The notes: generated by a model from the sequence alone, not told the origin. Counted from the stretch's first letter, positions 1 to 9,076 are shown. The stretch is 64,000 nt of DNA from Nocardia sp. CNY236 (GCF_000482385.1 NZ_KI519395.1:103646-167645); one strand, 5' to 3'. A program made the numbers and translations.

Positions 1-179
1 TGCTCGCTCTGCGGCTGCGTACCGGGCTGCCGTTGGCCGATCTCGCTTCGAACGCGACCTCTGCGGTGGATCGCATCGTTGCCGATGGCCGTGCAGTCCG
101 TGCCGGTGCGGATCGACTCGTCCTGACCGATCGCGGCCGTCTGCTCGCCGACGGTGTCGTTCGCGAGCTGCTGACCTAG
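1..179 (+). CDS. hemW: HemW-like radical SAM protein, C-terminus only
   Basis: This is the end of a gene that begins before the window; about 58 residues are visible, ending at the TAG at 177-179. The tail reads as the small winged-helix end of HemW/HemN-type proteins (LTDRGRLLADGVV). HemW is the heme chaperone long annotated as oxygen-independent coproporphyrinogen III oxidase. In mycobacteria a hemN/hemW gene also lies near hrcA-dnaJ2, which agrees with the downstream order here. The identification rests on a short tail plus synteny, so it is good but not certain. Confidence 0.75.
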   Translation, partial: LALRLRTGLPLADLASNATSAVDRIVADGRAVRAGADRLVLTDRGRLLADGVVRELLT

Positions 180-186
180 GCGATTT

Positions 187-280
187 CGTCCAGTGCAGGA
201 TGCGCGCGTTCGTCCAGTGCAGGATACGCGCGTTCGTTCGGTGCTGGGTGCACGCGACATCGTCCAGTGCCCGACGCCGG
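187..280. repeat. Tandem 24-bp repeat after hemW
   Basis: Two adjacent 24-bp units at 187-210 and 211-234 differ at one base. They share the core CGTCCAGTGCAGGAT followed by a CGCGCGTT tail. A degenerate 26-bp third unit covers 235-260, and a partial fourth restarts with CGTCCAGTGC at 261. The array begins 8 bp after the hemW stop and ends before the alpha/beta hydrolase promoter region. No reading frame explains it. It could be a minisatellite or a transcript-end structure. Confidence 0.85.
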
Positions 281-351
281 GTGGCGGACAGTACTCGAAT
301 TCGACAGCGTCCTGCTAGATTGCGTGCCAAACCGAGGAGGACGGAACCGGT

Positions 352-1155
352 ATGCAGCGCAGACGCACCATACGCGGCAGTATGACCGCACTCGCCATCG
401 CTCTGGTCATGGCGGTATCCGCCGGGCCGGCTCAGGCGCGATCACTGCCTACGATCGTGCTCGTACACGGCGCCTTCGCCGACACCGCCAGCTGGGACGG
501 TGTCGCGGGACTGCTGCGCGAGCGCGGCTATCGCGTAGTGACGCCGGACAATCCGCTGCGCGGGCCGGCCCACGACGCCGCCGCTGTGCAGCGCACCGTG
601 GACTCGATCACCGGGCCGGTCGTACTGGTCGGGCACTCCTACGGTGGGTCCGTGATCAGCAACCTGCGCGACCCGAAGGTCGAATCGCTGGTCTACATCG
701 CCGCTTTCGCGCCGGTGGAGGGAGAGGTGGCCCAGGCCGCCCTCGACCCGATCCGCTTCCCGGGTAGCCAACTGTTGCCCCCTGCATTGCAAGTGAAGTT
801 CGTCGACGACGCCACCGGTATCGCGGGAAGGAACATCGACGGTTACGTCGCACCCGACAGCTTCCACTCCGTGTTCGCCCAGGACGTCGATCCCGTGACC
901 GCCGCCGACATGGCCGTCCGTCAGCGGTCCATCGCGTTGGTGGCCAACGTGCAGCCGTCGGGGCCGCCCTCGTGGTCGACAACCCCCAGTTGGTATCTGG
1001 TCTCGGCCGCCGATCGCGTCATCCCGCCGGCGTCGCAGCGCTTCATGGCAGCGCGGATGGGTGCGACCACGAGTGAAGTCGATGCCTCACACGCATCGCT
1101 GGTCTCTCGTCCCGGCGAGGTCGCCGGGGTGATCGAGGCCGCCGTACCCGACTGA
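352..1155 (+). CDS. Secreted alpha/beta hydrolase
   Basis: A 267-residue protein with an apparent Sec signal peptide: basic start (MQRRRTIRG), a hydrophobic stretch to about residue 25, and an AQA site. The fold is an alpha/beta hydrolase. An HGAF oxyanion-type motif sits near residue 40 and the nucleophile elbow GHSYGG places a Ser near residue 98. The Asp near the end (SAADRVI) and the His in DASHASL would complete the triad. It resembles the small secreted hydrolases of the EstC/salicylate-esterase-like group; the substrate is unknown. The start is supported by a GAGGAGG ribosome-binding site at 334-340. An extended -10-like TGCTAGATT lies at 313-321. It appears to be a single-gene unit between hemW and hrcA. 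Confidence 0.85.
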   Translation: MQRRRTIRGSMTALAIALVMAVSAGPAQARSLPTIVLVHGAFADTASWDGVAGLLRERGYRVVTPDNPLRGPAHDAAAVQRTVDSITGPVVLVGHSYGGSVISNLRDPKVESLVYIAAFAPVEGEVAQAALDPIRFPGSQLLPPALQVKFVDDATGIAGRNIDGYVAPDSFHSVFAQDVDPVTAADMAVRQRSIALVANVQPSGPPSWSTTPSWYLVSAADRVIPPASQRFMAARMGATTSEVDASHASLVSRPGEVAGVIEAAVPD

Positions 1156-1433
1156 GTTCAGCGCGTCCCGGCTCCGGCAACGCCGTCGACCCCGCCTGAG
1201 CCCCCGAAGCCGGATGCCTCCCCATGCGGCACTGCCGGCCGGTGGGGCTGCTTGCATTCGCTGTGGTGCCCGTCGCCGCAGGTGGTGAAGGTCGTGGCTG
1301 TCACGCCGAGCGAGCAATCGAGCGAGTGACAACTAGACTGAATCAACGGACCATCGGGTGAATTCGCCCATACCGGTGGTGGGTGCCAACGCCTGGCTAC
1401 CCCGTGAGCAGACGAAGCGAGGAGGTGGGACCG

Positions 1434-2465
1434 ATGTCGAGCACCGAAGATCGACGCTTCGAGGTCCTGCGCGCGATCGTCGCGGACTATGTCGCGACCA
1501 AGGAGCCCATCGGGTCGAAAACCCTGGTCGAGCGGCATAACCTGGGGGTTTCCAGCGCGACGGTGCGCAACGACATGGCGGTGCTCGAGGCCGAGGGCTA
1601 CATCACCCAGCCGCATACGAGTTCTGGGCGGGTCCCGACGGACAAGGGCTACCGACAGTTCGTCGACCGGATCGCCGAGGTGAAGCCGTTGTCGCCGGCG
1701 GAGCGCCGGGCGATCCTGGAATTTCTCGAGTCGGGCGTCGACTTGGACGACGTGCTGCGCCGCGGTGTTCGATTGCTGGCGCAGTTGACCAGGCAAGTGG
1801 CGGTCGTGCAGTATCCGACCGTGTCGGCGTCCACCGTCCGGCACATCGAGGTCGTCGCGCTCAATCCCGCACGGCTGTTGCTGGTGGTGATCACCGACAC
1901 CGGCCGAGTCGACCAGCGACTGGTGGACCTCGGCGCGGTGATCGACGAGGAGGATTTGGCCGCTCTGCGCGGCATGCTCGGTGGGGCGATGGACGGCAAG
2001 CGCTTGGCCTCGGCCTCGGCGGCGGTCGCCGAACTGCCCGACCGCGCACCGATCCGGTTGCGCGATGTCCTGGTTCGAGTGTCCACGGTCCTGGTGGAGA
2101 CGCTGGTGGAGCATCCGGAGGAGCGGCTGGTGCTCGGTGGTACCGCCAATCTCACGCACAATGCGGCCGACTTCGGGTTCCCGGGCTCGCTGCGCGCGGT
2201 GCTCGAGGCATTGGAGGAGCAGGTGGTCGTGCTCAAGCTGCTTGCCGCGGCGCAGCAGCCGGGAACGGTGACGGTGCGTATAGGCGAGGAGACCCAGGTC
2301 GAACAGATGCGCGGCACATCGGTGGTGTCGACCAGTTACGGGGCGGCGGGCGCGGTGCTCGGCGGGATGGGTGTGCTCGGCCCGACCAGGATGGATTACC
2401 CGGGAACAATCGCCTCGGTGGCGGCTGTGGCCCGATACATCGGTGAGGTTCTGGCGGAGCGTTGA
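1434..2465 (+). CDS. hrcA: Heat-inducible transcription repressor HrcA
   Basis: A 343-residue repressor of class I heat-shock genes, the same length as the mycobacterial protein. The N-terminal winged helix (about 1-75) includes the GSKTLVERHNLGVSSATVRN segment typical of HrcA. The rest is the GAF-like and dimerisation part, ending ARYIGEVLAER. HrcA binds CIRCE elements and works with GroEL. I chose the ATG at 1434 because AGGAGGTGGG (1420-1429) is a good ribosome-binding site and the N-terminus MSSTEDRRFEVLRAIV fits the family; upstream in-frame starts have no such site. dnaJ2 follows. I see no CIRCE (9-N9-9 dyad) directly upstream, so autoregulation by the standard element is not evident here. 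Confidence 0.95.
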   Translation: MSSTEDRRFEVLRAIVADYVATKEPIGSKTLVERHNLGVSSATVRNDMAVLEAEGYITQPHTSSGRVPTDKGYRQFVDRIAEVKPLSPAERRAILEFLESGVDLDDVLRRGVRLLAQLTRQVAVVQYPTVSASTVRHIEVVALNPARLLLVVITDTGRVDQRLVDLGAVIDEEDLAALRGMLGGAMDGKRLASASAAVAELPDRAPIRLRDVLVRVSTVLVETLVEHPEERLVLGGTANLTHNAADFGFPGSLRAVLEALEEQVVVLKLLAAAQQPGTVTVRIGEETQVEQMRGTSVVSTSYGAAGAVLGGMGVLGPTRMDYPGTIASVAAVARYIGEVLAER

Positions 2466-2611
2466 CCGCTGCGGCGGCCACGCCACTGCCGTGCTCGACT
2501 TTTCGGCCGGATAGAGTTGAGTGCACAAGACTAATGCTGTTGCCGGCGCGGGTGGATGTGGCGCGGGTACCGGCGGCCCTGTCGACAACGACCAAGGACT
2601 AGAGAACTCAA

Positions 2612-3766
2612 GTGGCACGGGACTACTACGGATTGCTCGGCGTCGCGAAGAACGCGACCGACCAGGAGATCAAGCGGGCATACCGCAAGCTGGCGCGTGA
2701 GCTCCACCCTGACGTCAACCCCGACGAAGCGGCGCAGGCCCGGTTCAAGGAGGTGTCGAGCGCCTACGAGGTGTTGTCGGATCCGGAGAAGCGACGCATC
2801 GTCGATATGGGCGGTGATCCGCTCGAATCCGGTGGCGCCGGTGGTGGCGGCTTCAATGGCGCTGGCTTCGGTGGACTCGGCGACGTGTTCGAGGCGTTTT
2901 TCGGGGGAATGAGCGGGGCGGGCGGCGCCCGCAAGCCGCGGGGTCGTGTCCAGCCCGGGGCGGACTCGTTGATTCGCGCTCGGCTGAGTCTGGCCGAGTG
3001 CGCGGTGGGCGTGACCAAACATCTCACCGTGGACACCGCGGTCTTGTGTGATATCTGCCAGGGATCGGGCGCCAACGGCTCGTCCAAACCGGTGCGGTGT
3101 GAAACCTGTGGCGGTGCCGGGGAAGTCCAATCCGTGCAGCGTTCCTTCCTGGGGCAGGTGCTGACCTCTCGTCCGTGCCCGACCTGCCGGGGTGCGGGCG
3201 AAACGGTGGCCGATCCGTGCCGCAAGTGTGGCGGGGACGGTCGCGTGCGGGCGCGCCGCGAGATCGCGGCGCCGATTCCCGCGGGCGTCGCGAACGGTAT
3301 GCGGGTGCGGCTGGCGGCCCAAGGCGAGGTCGGACCCGGCGGCGGCCATGCGGGGGATCTGTATGTGGAGGTCGTGGAACAGCCGCACGATGTGTTCGTG
3401 CGCGACGGTGACGACCTGCACTGCACCATCCGAGTGCCCATGGTCGACGCGGCGCTGGGCACCACTGTCGTGATCGACACCATTCTGGACGGTCCGACCG
3501 AGCTGAGTATCCCGGCGGGCACCCAGCCCGGTGAGGTCTCGGTGCTGCGCGGGCACGGGATGCCGCGCCTGCGGTCCGGCGCGCGCGGTGACCTGGTCGC
3601 CCACCTGGACATCGTGGTTCCCGCCAAGTTGGACACCAAGCAGACCGATGTGCTGCGCAAATACAAAGGAATGCGCGACCGCGACCGGGTAGAGGTGGTG
3701 ACCGCGCAGTCGGAGCACACCAGCGGCTTGTTCGCGCGGTTGCGCGCGTCGTTCAGCGGGCGATAG
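2612..3766 (+). CDS. dnaJ2: Chaperone DnaJ (DnaJ2 type)
   Basis: A 384-residue Hsp40 co-chaperone that stimulates DnaK ATPase and delivers clients. The J domain spans 1-70 with HPD at residues 32-34. A Gly/Phe-rich stretch follows to about 110, then four CxxCxGxG-type zinc modules (CDICQGSG, CETCGGAG, CPTCRGAG, CRKCGGDG), then the C-terminal peptide-binding domains. The start is a GTG. The pairing with hrcA marks it as the DnaJ2 paralogue rather than the one beside dnaK/grpE. The rsmE GTG follows its stop codon with no gap. Confidence 0.95.
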   Translation: MARDYYGLLGVAKNATDQEIKRAYRKLARELHPDVNPDEAAQARFKEVSSAYEVLSDPEKRRIVDMGGDPLESGGAGGGGFNGAGFGGLGDVFEAFFGGMSGAGGARKPRGRVQPGADSLIRARLSLAECAVGVTKHLTVDTAVLCDICQGSGANGSSKPVRCETCGGAGEVQSVQRSFLGQVLTSRPCPTCRGAGETVADPCRKCGGDGRVRARREIAAPIPAGVANGMRVRLAAQGEVGPGGGHAGDLYVEVVEQPHDVFVRDGDDLHCTIRVPMVDAALGTTVVIDTILDGPTELSIPAGTQPGEVSVLRGHGMPRLRSGARGDLVAHLDIVVPAKLDTKQTDVLRKYKGMRDRDRVEVVTAQSEHTSGLFARLRASFSGR

Positions 3767-4507
3767 GTGGCCGCGACCGTCTTCTACGTCGATGAGGTGC
3801 CCGCACCGGGCGCGGTTGCCGTACTCGACGGCGCAGAGGGCAGGCATGCGGCCACCGTGCGGCGCATCCGAGTCGGTGAGTCGATCACCCTGTCCGATGG
3901 CCGCGGCGTGCTCGCCGACTCGACAGTGGTCGCCGCACACCGGGATCGGTTGGAATTGACGGTGCGTGATCGGGTGAGGGCCACTCCTGCTGCGCCGCGA
4001 GTGACCGTCGCCCAAGCGCTGCCGAAATCCGACCGCTCGGAGTTGGCGGTCGAGTTGATGACCGAGGCGGGCGCGGATGCGATCATTCCGTGGCGCGCGG
4101 CGCGTTGTATCGCGAATTGGGAGGGCAAGGAAGCCAAGGCGATCGGCAAGTGGCGTGCCGCGGCGCGCGCGGCGGCCCGCCAGTCTCGTCGGGCCTACAT
4201 TCCCGATGTCGCTCGGTTGTACCGCACCAGGGATTTGCTTCATCTGATTCGCCAGGTGACAACCGACGGCGCTGTTGCCGTCGCGCTGCACGAATCCGGC
4301 CGCAGCCGTTTCGCGGAGCTTCCGCTTGCCGATGCCACCGAGATCGTTCTGGTGGTGGGTCCCGAAGGTGGCCTGGACGAGGCAGAGATCACGGCACTGG
4401 CGGCGGCGGGCGCGAACATCGCTCTGCTGGGTCCGACGGTGCTGCGCACCTCGACCGCGGCGGCGGTCGCGCTCGGCGCACTGGGTGCACTGACCGCACG
4501 GTGGTGA
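3767..4507 (+). CDS. rsmE: 16S rRNA m3U1498 methyltransferase RsmE
   Basis: A 246-residue SPOUT-fold methyltransferase that methylates U1498 of 16S rRNA using S-adenosylmethionine. The family knot motifs are visible near the C-terminus: VVGPEGGLDEAEI and LGPTVLRTSTAAAVALGAL. The N-terminal PUA-like domain has the usual GRHAATVRRIRVGE segment. The GTG start begins immediately after the dnaJ2 stop codon, implying translational coupling. The hrcA-dnaJ2-rsmE order is the mycobacterial one. About 190 bp before phoH hold no gene. Confidence 0.93.
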   Translation: MAATVFYVDEVPAPGAVAVLDGAEGRHAATVRRIRVGESITLSDGRGVLADSTVVAAHRDRLELTVRDRVRATPAAPRVTVAQALPKSDRSELAVELMTEAGADAIIPWRAARCIANWEGKEAKAIGKWRAAARAAARQSRRAYIPDVARLYRTRDLLHLIRQVTTDGAVAVALHESGRSRFAELPLADATEIVLVVGPEGGLDEAEITALAAAGANIALLGPTVLRTSTAAAVALGALGALTARW

Positions 4508-4695
4508 TCGCTGCGCGAGCGGGTCGGTGACACCCGCGCGGTGTGCTGGCGGCGGCTCCCACCTGCGCGGTTTCCGAATGTATCCTCCGCCGAATGCGCC
4601 CGTGCCGCCAAATTCTCTGGGCGGTGTCGGTGGGCCGCGTTAAACTCTTGTCAAGACAGCAGCAGTCGAGACCGGAAAGCAGGCAATAGCTACTG

Positions 4696-5799
4696 TTGAG
4701 AACACAAGGTGAGATCGGCGATTCGGTTACCCCTGCTGTGGGCATCGGCGGTGACGCTTCGGGTCCGGTCGCCCGTACGGTGCGGTCGAGCATCGAACTT
4801 GCACCCGAGTCCGTGTTCCCGTTTCTGGGTTCGGCCGATCAGAACCTTCGCGAGCTGGAGGAATTGCTCGACGCCGACATCCACGTGCGCGGCAATTCCG
4901 TCACCTTGACCGGCAAGGCGGCCGATGTCGCACTCGCCGAGCGGGTCATCGAGCAGTTGGTTGCGTTGACCGGCCGTAATCGGGTCGTCGCACCCGAGGC
5001 CGTGCGGCACACGGTCTCGATGCTCACCGAGGGCTCCAGCGAATCACCGGCCGACGTGCTCAGTCTGGACATCCTGTCCCGTCGGGGAAAGACGATCCGG
5101 CCCAAAACGCTGAATCAGAAGCGTTATGTCGATGCGATCGACGCCAACACCATCGTGTTCGGTATCGGTCCCGCAGGTACCGGCAAGACCTATCTCGCGA
5201 TGGCCAAAGCGGTGCAAGCGCTGCAGTCCAAGCAGGTCAACCGGATCATCCTCACCCGCCCGGCGGTCGAGGCCGGCGAGCGGCTCGGGTTCCTGCCCGG
5301 CACGCTGAACGAGAAGATCGATCCGTATCTGCGTCCGCTCTACGATGCGTTGCACGACATGATGGACCCAGAAGCCATTCCGAAACTGATGGCCGCCGGC
5401 GTCATCGAGGTCGCGCCATTGGCGTACATGCGTGGTCGGACGCTCAACGACTCGTTCATCATCCTGGACGAAGCGCAGAACACCACGGCCGAGCAAATGA
5501 AGATGTTCCTCACTCGGCTCGGGTTCGGCTCGCGGATCGTCGTGACCGGCGATGTGACACAGGTCGATCTTCCGACAGGTGCGCGGTCGGGTCTGCGTGC
5601 CGCCAGCGAGATCCTCACCGAAATAGAGGATATTCACTTCGTCGAGCTCACCAGCAGCGACGTGGTTCGCCACCGCCTGGTCTCGGACATCGTCGAAGCC
5701 TACGATCGGTTCGAGGCCGAGTCGCGGCCGCAGGTTGCCGCGCACTACGGCGGAAATCGTGCCCAGCGCAGAGCCGCCAGCCGCGCGGAGCGCCGGTAG
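4696..5799 (+). CDS. phoH: PhoH-like ATPase
   Basis: A 367-residue PhoH/PhoH-like P-loop ATPase. After a variable N-terminus comes a KH-like segment (about 45-95), then the ATPase domain with Walker A GPAGTGKT near residue 160, Walker B IILDEAQNTT near 255 and the VTGDVTQ sensor. It is close throughout to the mycobacterial protein encoded before ybeY. The family is associated with RNA metabolism, but its exact role is not settled. I used the TTG at 4696; no clear Shine-Dalgarno decides it, and a slightly later GTG in frame is possible. It sits between rsmE and ybeY. Confidence 0.9.
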   Translation: MRTQGEIGDSVTPAVGIGGDASGPVARTVRSSIELAPESVFPFLGSADQNLRELEELLDADIHVRGNSVTLTGKAADVALAERVIEQLVALTGRNRVVAPEAVRHTVSMLTEGSSESPADVLSLDILSRRGKTIRPKTLNQKRYVDAIDANTIVFGIGPAGTGKTYLAMAKAVQALQSKQVNRIILTRPAVEAGERLGFLPGTLNEKIDPYLRPLYDALHDMMDPEAIPKLMAAGVIEVAPLAYMRGRTLNDSFIILDEAQNTTAEQMKMFLTRLGFGSRIVVTGDVTQVDLPTGARSGLRAASEILTEIEDIHFVELTSSDVVRHRLVSDIVEAYDRFEAESRPQVAAHYGGNRAQRRAASRAERR

Positions 5800-5861
5800 C
5801 GTACTTCGCCTGGGTGGGCGTCGCTCCGGCTGTGCGATTGCCGGGATCGTACGCTATCGGG

Positions 5862-6416
5862 GTGAGTATCGAGATCGCCAACGAGTCGGGCATCGACGTG
5901 CCCGAAGAAGAGCTGGTCAGTATCGCGCGGTTCGTGATCGCCCAGATGGACGTGCACCCCGCCGCGGAGCTGTCGATGGTGCTCGTCGATCTCGACACCA
6001 TGGCGGACTTGCATATGCGGTGGATGGACCTGCCCGGCCCGACCGATGTCATGTCCTTTCCGATGGACGAACTCGAACCGGGTGGTCGGCCCGACAGTCC
6101 CGAACCAGGTCCGTCCATGTTGGGCGACATCGTGCTGTGCCCACAGTTCGCCGCCGGTCAGGCGCACAAGGCCGGCCACTCGCCGGATCACGAACTTGCG
6201 CTGCTCACGGTGCACGGTGTGCTCCACCTGCTCGGCTACGATCACGCCGAGCCGGACGAGGAGAAGGAGATGTTCGCGTTGCAGGCCAGGTTGCTCGAGC
6301 AGTGGTACGACAGCCTGCGTGTGGCGCAGCGGCGAGCCGAACTCGCTGAACGCGATGCGCGACTGCTGGACAAAACAGGATTCATCTCACCCGGAGAGTC
6401 GCTGGGCCCCGCGTGA
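5862..6416 (+). CDS. ybeY: Endoribonuclease YbeY
   Basis: A 184-residue metal-dependent endoribonuclease of 16S rRNA 3'-end maturation and ribosome quality control. The signature HGVLHLLGYDH (H-x3-H-x5-H, zinc-binding) is present around residue 125. I place the start at GTG 5862, where the protein begins VSIEIANESGIDV like its mycobacterial homologues; an upstream GTG at 5814 would add 16 atypical residues. The stop overlaps the next gene's GTG by 4 bp, consistent with operon expression with phoH, the CBS protein and era. Confidence 0.94.
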   Translation: MSIEIANESGIDVPEEELVSIARFVIAQMDVHPAAELSMVLVDLDTMADLHMRWMDLPGPTDVMSFPMDELEPGGRPDSPEPGPSMLGDIVLCPQFAAGQAHKAGHSPDHELALLTVHGVLHLLGYDHAEPDEEKEMFALQARLLEQWYDSLRVAQRRAELAERDARLLDKTGFISPGESLGPA

Positions 6417-7777
6417 ATTCCGTGATCCTCGTTCTGCTCGCGGTCCTGCTCATCTCGGTGGGTGGCGTGTTCGCTGGAGTCGATTCCGCATTGAACACGA
6501 TCTCACCCGCGCGCGTCGAGGACTTGGTGCGCGCCGATCGGCCGGGTGCGCCTCGGCTGACCCGGATAGTGGCCGACCGCGCGCGCTACGTCAATCTCGT
6601 GGTGTTGCTGCGCATTCTGTGCGAAATCGGGGCGACGGTGCTCCTGGCGGCGGCGCTGATGCGGTTGTGGTCGCAGAATTGGGCGCTGCTGGTCACCGCC
6701 CTGGTGATGGTGCTGGTGTCCTACGTGGTGATCGGCGTGGGCCCGCGCACATTGGGGCGCCAGCATGCGTACTCGATCGCACTGGCGGCGGCGCTACCGT
6801 TACAGGTCATCGGGGCACTGCTCGGTCCACTCAGCAGGCTGCTGATTTTGGTCGGGAATGCGATTACGCCAGGCAAAGGTTTCCGCAACGGACCGTTCGC
6901 TTCCGAGATCGAATTGCGTGAAGTGGTCGAGATGGCCGGTGAGCGCGGTGTGGTGGCCGACGACGAGCGCCGAATGATCCAGTCGGTTTTCGAACTCGGC
7001 GACACTCCGGCACGGGCGGTGATGGTGCCGCGTACCGAGATGGTGTGGATCGAAGCGGACAAGACCGCAGCACAGGCGATGTCGCTCGCAGTGCGCTCCG
7101 GGCATTCGCGCATCCCGGTGATCGGCGAGAACGTCGACGACATCTGTGGCGTGGTCTACTTGAAAGACCTCGTGCTGTGTGCCGACAACAGCCGGATGGT
7201 GCCGGTGCGCGAGGTCATGCGGCCGGCGACGTTCGTCCCCGATTCGAAGCCGTTGGACACCCTGCTCGACGGGATGCAGCGCGAACGCAACCATATGGCG
7301 TTGCTGGTGGACGAATACGGCGGAATCGCGGGATTGGTGACCATCGAGGACGTGCTCGAGGAGATCGTCGGTGAGATCGCCGACGAGTACGACATCGACG
7401 AGACCCCGCCCGTCGAAGATCTGGGTGACGGCCGCTTCCGCGTCTCGGCCCGGCTGTCGGTGGCGGACCTCGGGCAGTTGTACGGGCTGGAATTCGAGGA
7501 GGAAGATGTCGACACGGTCGGCGGGCTGCTCGCGCACGAGCTGGGCCGGGTGCCGTTGCCCGGCTCGAAGGTCGAGGTACACGGACTGGTGCTGCGCGGC
7601 GAGGGCGGCGCGGACGCGCGCGGACGGATGCGGGTGAGCACCGTCGTGGTCCAAGCCACGCATGAGACGGTCCATGTCGGGAAATCCAGTAGCGACACCC
7701 CCAATGGCAAACGCAGAGTCGACGGATCGGAGCGAGAGATTCCGCCCGGTCGTGACGAGGACGGAGACACCGAATGA
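6413..7777 (+). CDS. CorC/HlyC-family membrane protein with CBS pair
   Basis: A 454-residue protein of the CNNM/CorC family. The N-terminal DUF21 membrane domain has about four hydrophobic helices in residues 1-150. A tandem CBS pair (about 200-330) includes AVMVPRTEMVW and LVDEYGGIAGLVTIEDVLEEIVGEI, and a CorC_HlyC C-terminal domain ends near 420. The last 40 residues are charged and look disordered. Members are linked to divalent cation (Mg/Co) transport or sensing; the older name haemolysin is not functional evidence. Its GTG overlaps the ybeY stop, and its own stop overlaps the next ATG (ATGA). Confidence 0.9.
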   Translation: MNSVILVLLAVLLISVGGVFAGVDSALNTISPARVEDLVRADRPGAPRLTRIVADRARYVNLVVLLRILCEIGATVLLAAALMRLWSQNWALLVTALVMVLVSYVVIGVGPRTLGRQHAYSIALAAALPLQVIGALLGPLSRLLILVGNAITPGKGFRNGPFASEIELREVVEMAGERGVVADDERRMIQSVFELGDTPARAVMVPRTEMVWIEADKTAAQAMSLAVRSGHSRIPVIGENVDDICGVVYLKDLVLCADNSRMVPVREVMRPATFVPDSKPLDTLLDGMQRERNHMALLVDEYGGIAGLVTIEDVLEEIVGEIADEYDIDETPPVEDLGDGRFRVSARLSVADLGQLYGLEFEEEDVDTVGGLLAHELGRVPLPGSKVEVHGLVLRGEGGADARGRMRVSTVVVQATHETVHVGKSSSDTPNGKRRVDGSEREIPPGRDEDGDTE

Positions 7778-8157
7778 CCGAACTGGACGCGGAAGACACC
7801 AAGCTGGTCGTCTTGGCCCGAGGTGCGCTCGCTCGCACCGAAGGGCCGAGCGCAGCGGCGATTCGGGATACCGATGGGCGCACGTATGCCGCAGGTGAGG
7901 TTCATTTGGCCGCCCTGCGGCTGACTGCGCTGCAAGCCGCTGTGGCCGCGGCGATTTCCAGCGGCGCCGAGGGATTCGAGGCGGCTGCGGTGGTCGGCGG
8001 TCGATTGTCCGACTTCGGTGTCCCCGCGGTGCGGGAGGTCTCGGCGGGGGCACGAATAATCTTCACCGACCGCGCGGGTGCGGTATTCGAAGTCGTCGAC
8101 GATTTCGCGGACACGGTGGCCGTCACCGCCGATGCGGGCCAGGCACACCATGGGTGA
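7774..8157 (+). CDS. Cytidine-deaminase-like protein without catalytic residues
   Basis: A 127-residue protein in the position of the conserved mycobacterial gene between the CorC-like gene and era (Rv2365c-like). The pattern of beta strands around HLAALRLTALQAAV resembles a cytidine deaminase fold. However, the zinc/catalytic H(C)AE and PCxxC motifs are absent: the protein contains no Cys at all. It is probably not an active deaminase. It overlaps the upstream gene by 4 bp and era by 8 bp, so its product is made together with YbeY and Era. The role is unknown. Confidence 0.8.
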   Translation: MTELDAEDTKLVVLARGALARTEGPSAAAIRDTDGRTYAAGEVHLAALRLTALQAAVAAAISSGAEGFEAAAVVGGRLSDFGVPAVREVSAGARIIFTDRAGAVFEVVDDFADTVAVTADAGQAHHG

Positions 8158-9076
8158 GGCGGCGCCAGCGGGGGAGTCGGGCGAGTTCCGTTCGGGATTC
8201 GTGTGTTTCGTCGGTCGTCCGAACACCGGTAAGTCGACTCTGACGAACGCACTGGTCGGCGCGAAGATTGCGATCACCTCCTCGCGCCCGCAGACCACGC
8301 GGCATACCATCCGCGGTATCGTGCACCGCGAGCATGCCCAGTTGATTCTGGTCGATACTCCCGGATTGCACCGCCCGCGCACGCTGCTCGGTCAGCGCCT
8401 CAACGACCTCGTGCGCGACACCTATTCCGAGGTCGACGTGATCGCGCTGTGTATCCCGGCCGACGACAAGATCGGTCCAGGCGATCGCTGGATCGTGCAG
8501 CAGGTCCAACAGATGGCGCCGAAGACCACGCTGCTCGGTGTGGTCACCAAGATCGACAAGGTCGGTCGCGACCGGATCGCCGAACAGCTGCTCGCGGTCT
8601 CCCAGTTGCTGGGTCCAGAGGCCGATGTGGTTCCGGTGTCGGCACTCGAGGGTGAACAGATCGGGGTGCTGACCGACGTCATCGCCTCGAAGCTGCCGCC
8701 GGGCCCGGCCTTCTATCCGGACGGTGAACTCACCGACGAGCCGGAAGAGACATTGATGGCCGAGCTGATTCGCGAGGCCGCGCTCGAGGGCGTCCGCGAT
8801 GAGCTGCCGCATTCCTTGGCCGTCGTCATCGAGGAGGTGCTGCCCTACGCCGAACGTGAAGACATGCTCGAGGTGCACGCCTTGCTCTATGTCGAACGGC
8901 CCAGCCAGAAGGCCATCATCATCGGCAAGGGTGGTTCCCGACTGAAGGAAGTCGGCACGAGAGCTCGCGGACACATCGAGCACATCCTCGGTACCCGAAT
9001 CTATCTGAACCTCCATGTCAAGGTAGCCAAGGATTGGCAACGCGATCCGAAGCAACTCGGCAAACTCGGGTTCTGA
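8150..9076 (+). CDS. era: GTPase Era
   Basis: A 308-residue GTPase of 30S subunit maturation. The G motifs are clear: GRPNTGKST (G1), a switch region RPQTTRHTIRG, DTPG (G3) and TKID (G4). The C-terminal KH domain carries GKGGSRLKEVG, which binds the 16S rRNA 3' end. I chose ATG 8150 (MGEAAPAGESGEFRSGF), 8 bp before the previous gene's stop; an in-frame start at 8078 would only add residues translated from inside that gene. ybeY and era in one operon fit their joint roles at the 16S 3' end. A strong hairpin follows directly. Confidence 0.96.
   Translation: MGEAAPAGESGEFRSGFVCFVGRPNTGKSTLTNALVGAKIAITSSRPQTTRHTIRGIVHREHAQLILVDTPGLHRPRTLLGQRLNDLVRDTYSEVDVIALCIPADDKIGPGDRWIVQQVQQMAPKTTLLGVVTKIDKVGRDRIAEQLLAVSQLLGPEADVVPVSALEGEQIGVLTDVIASKLPPGPAFYPDGELTDEPEETLMAELIREAALEGVRDELPHSLAVVIEEVLPYAEREDMLEVHALLYVERPSQKAIIIGKGGSRLKEVGTRARGHIEHILGTRIYLNLHVKVAKDWQRDPKQLGKLGF

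Noticed and set aside
1299..1331. TGTCAC ... GTGACA inverted repeat upstream of hrcA as a CIRCE element
   Set aside because: The arms are only 6 bp with a 21-bp spacer; CIRCE has 9-bp arms with a 9-bp spacer and a different sequence.
1158..2618. 486-codon minus-strand open frame opposite hrcA
   Set aside because: It is antisense to clear hrcA, is Arg/His/Pro-rich without any family pattern, and reflects high-GC frame openness. The same applies to the many other long shadows opposite real genes.
4517..4540. GCGGGT/ACCCGC repeat after rsmE as terminator
   Set aside because: The stem is about 6 bp and imperfect in very GC-rich DNA; not convincing.
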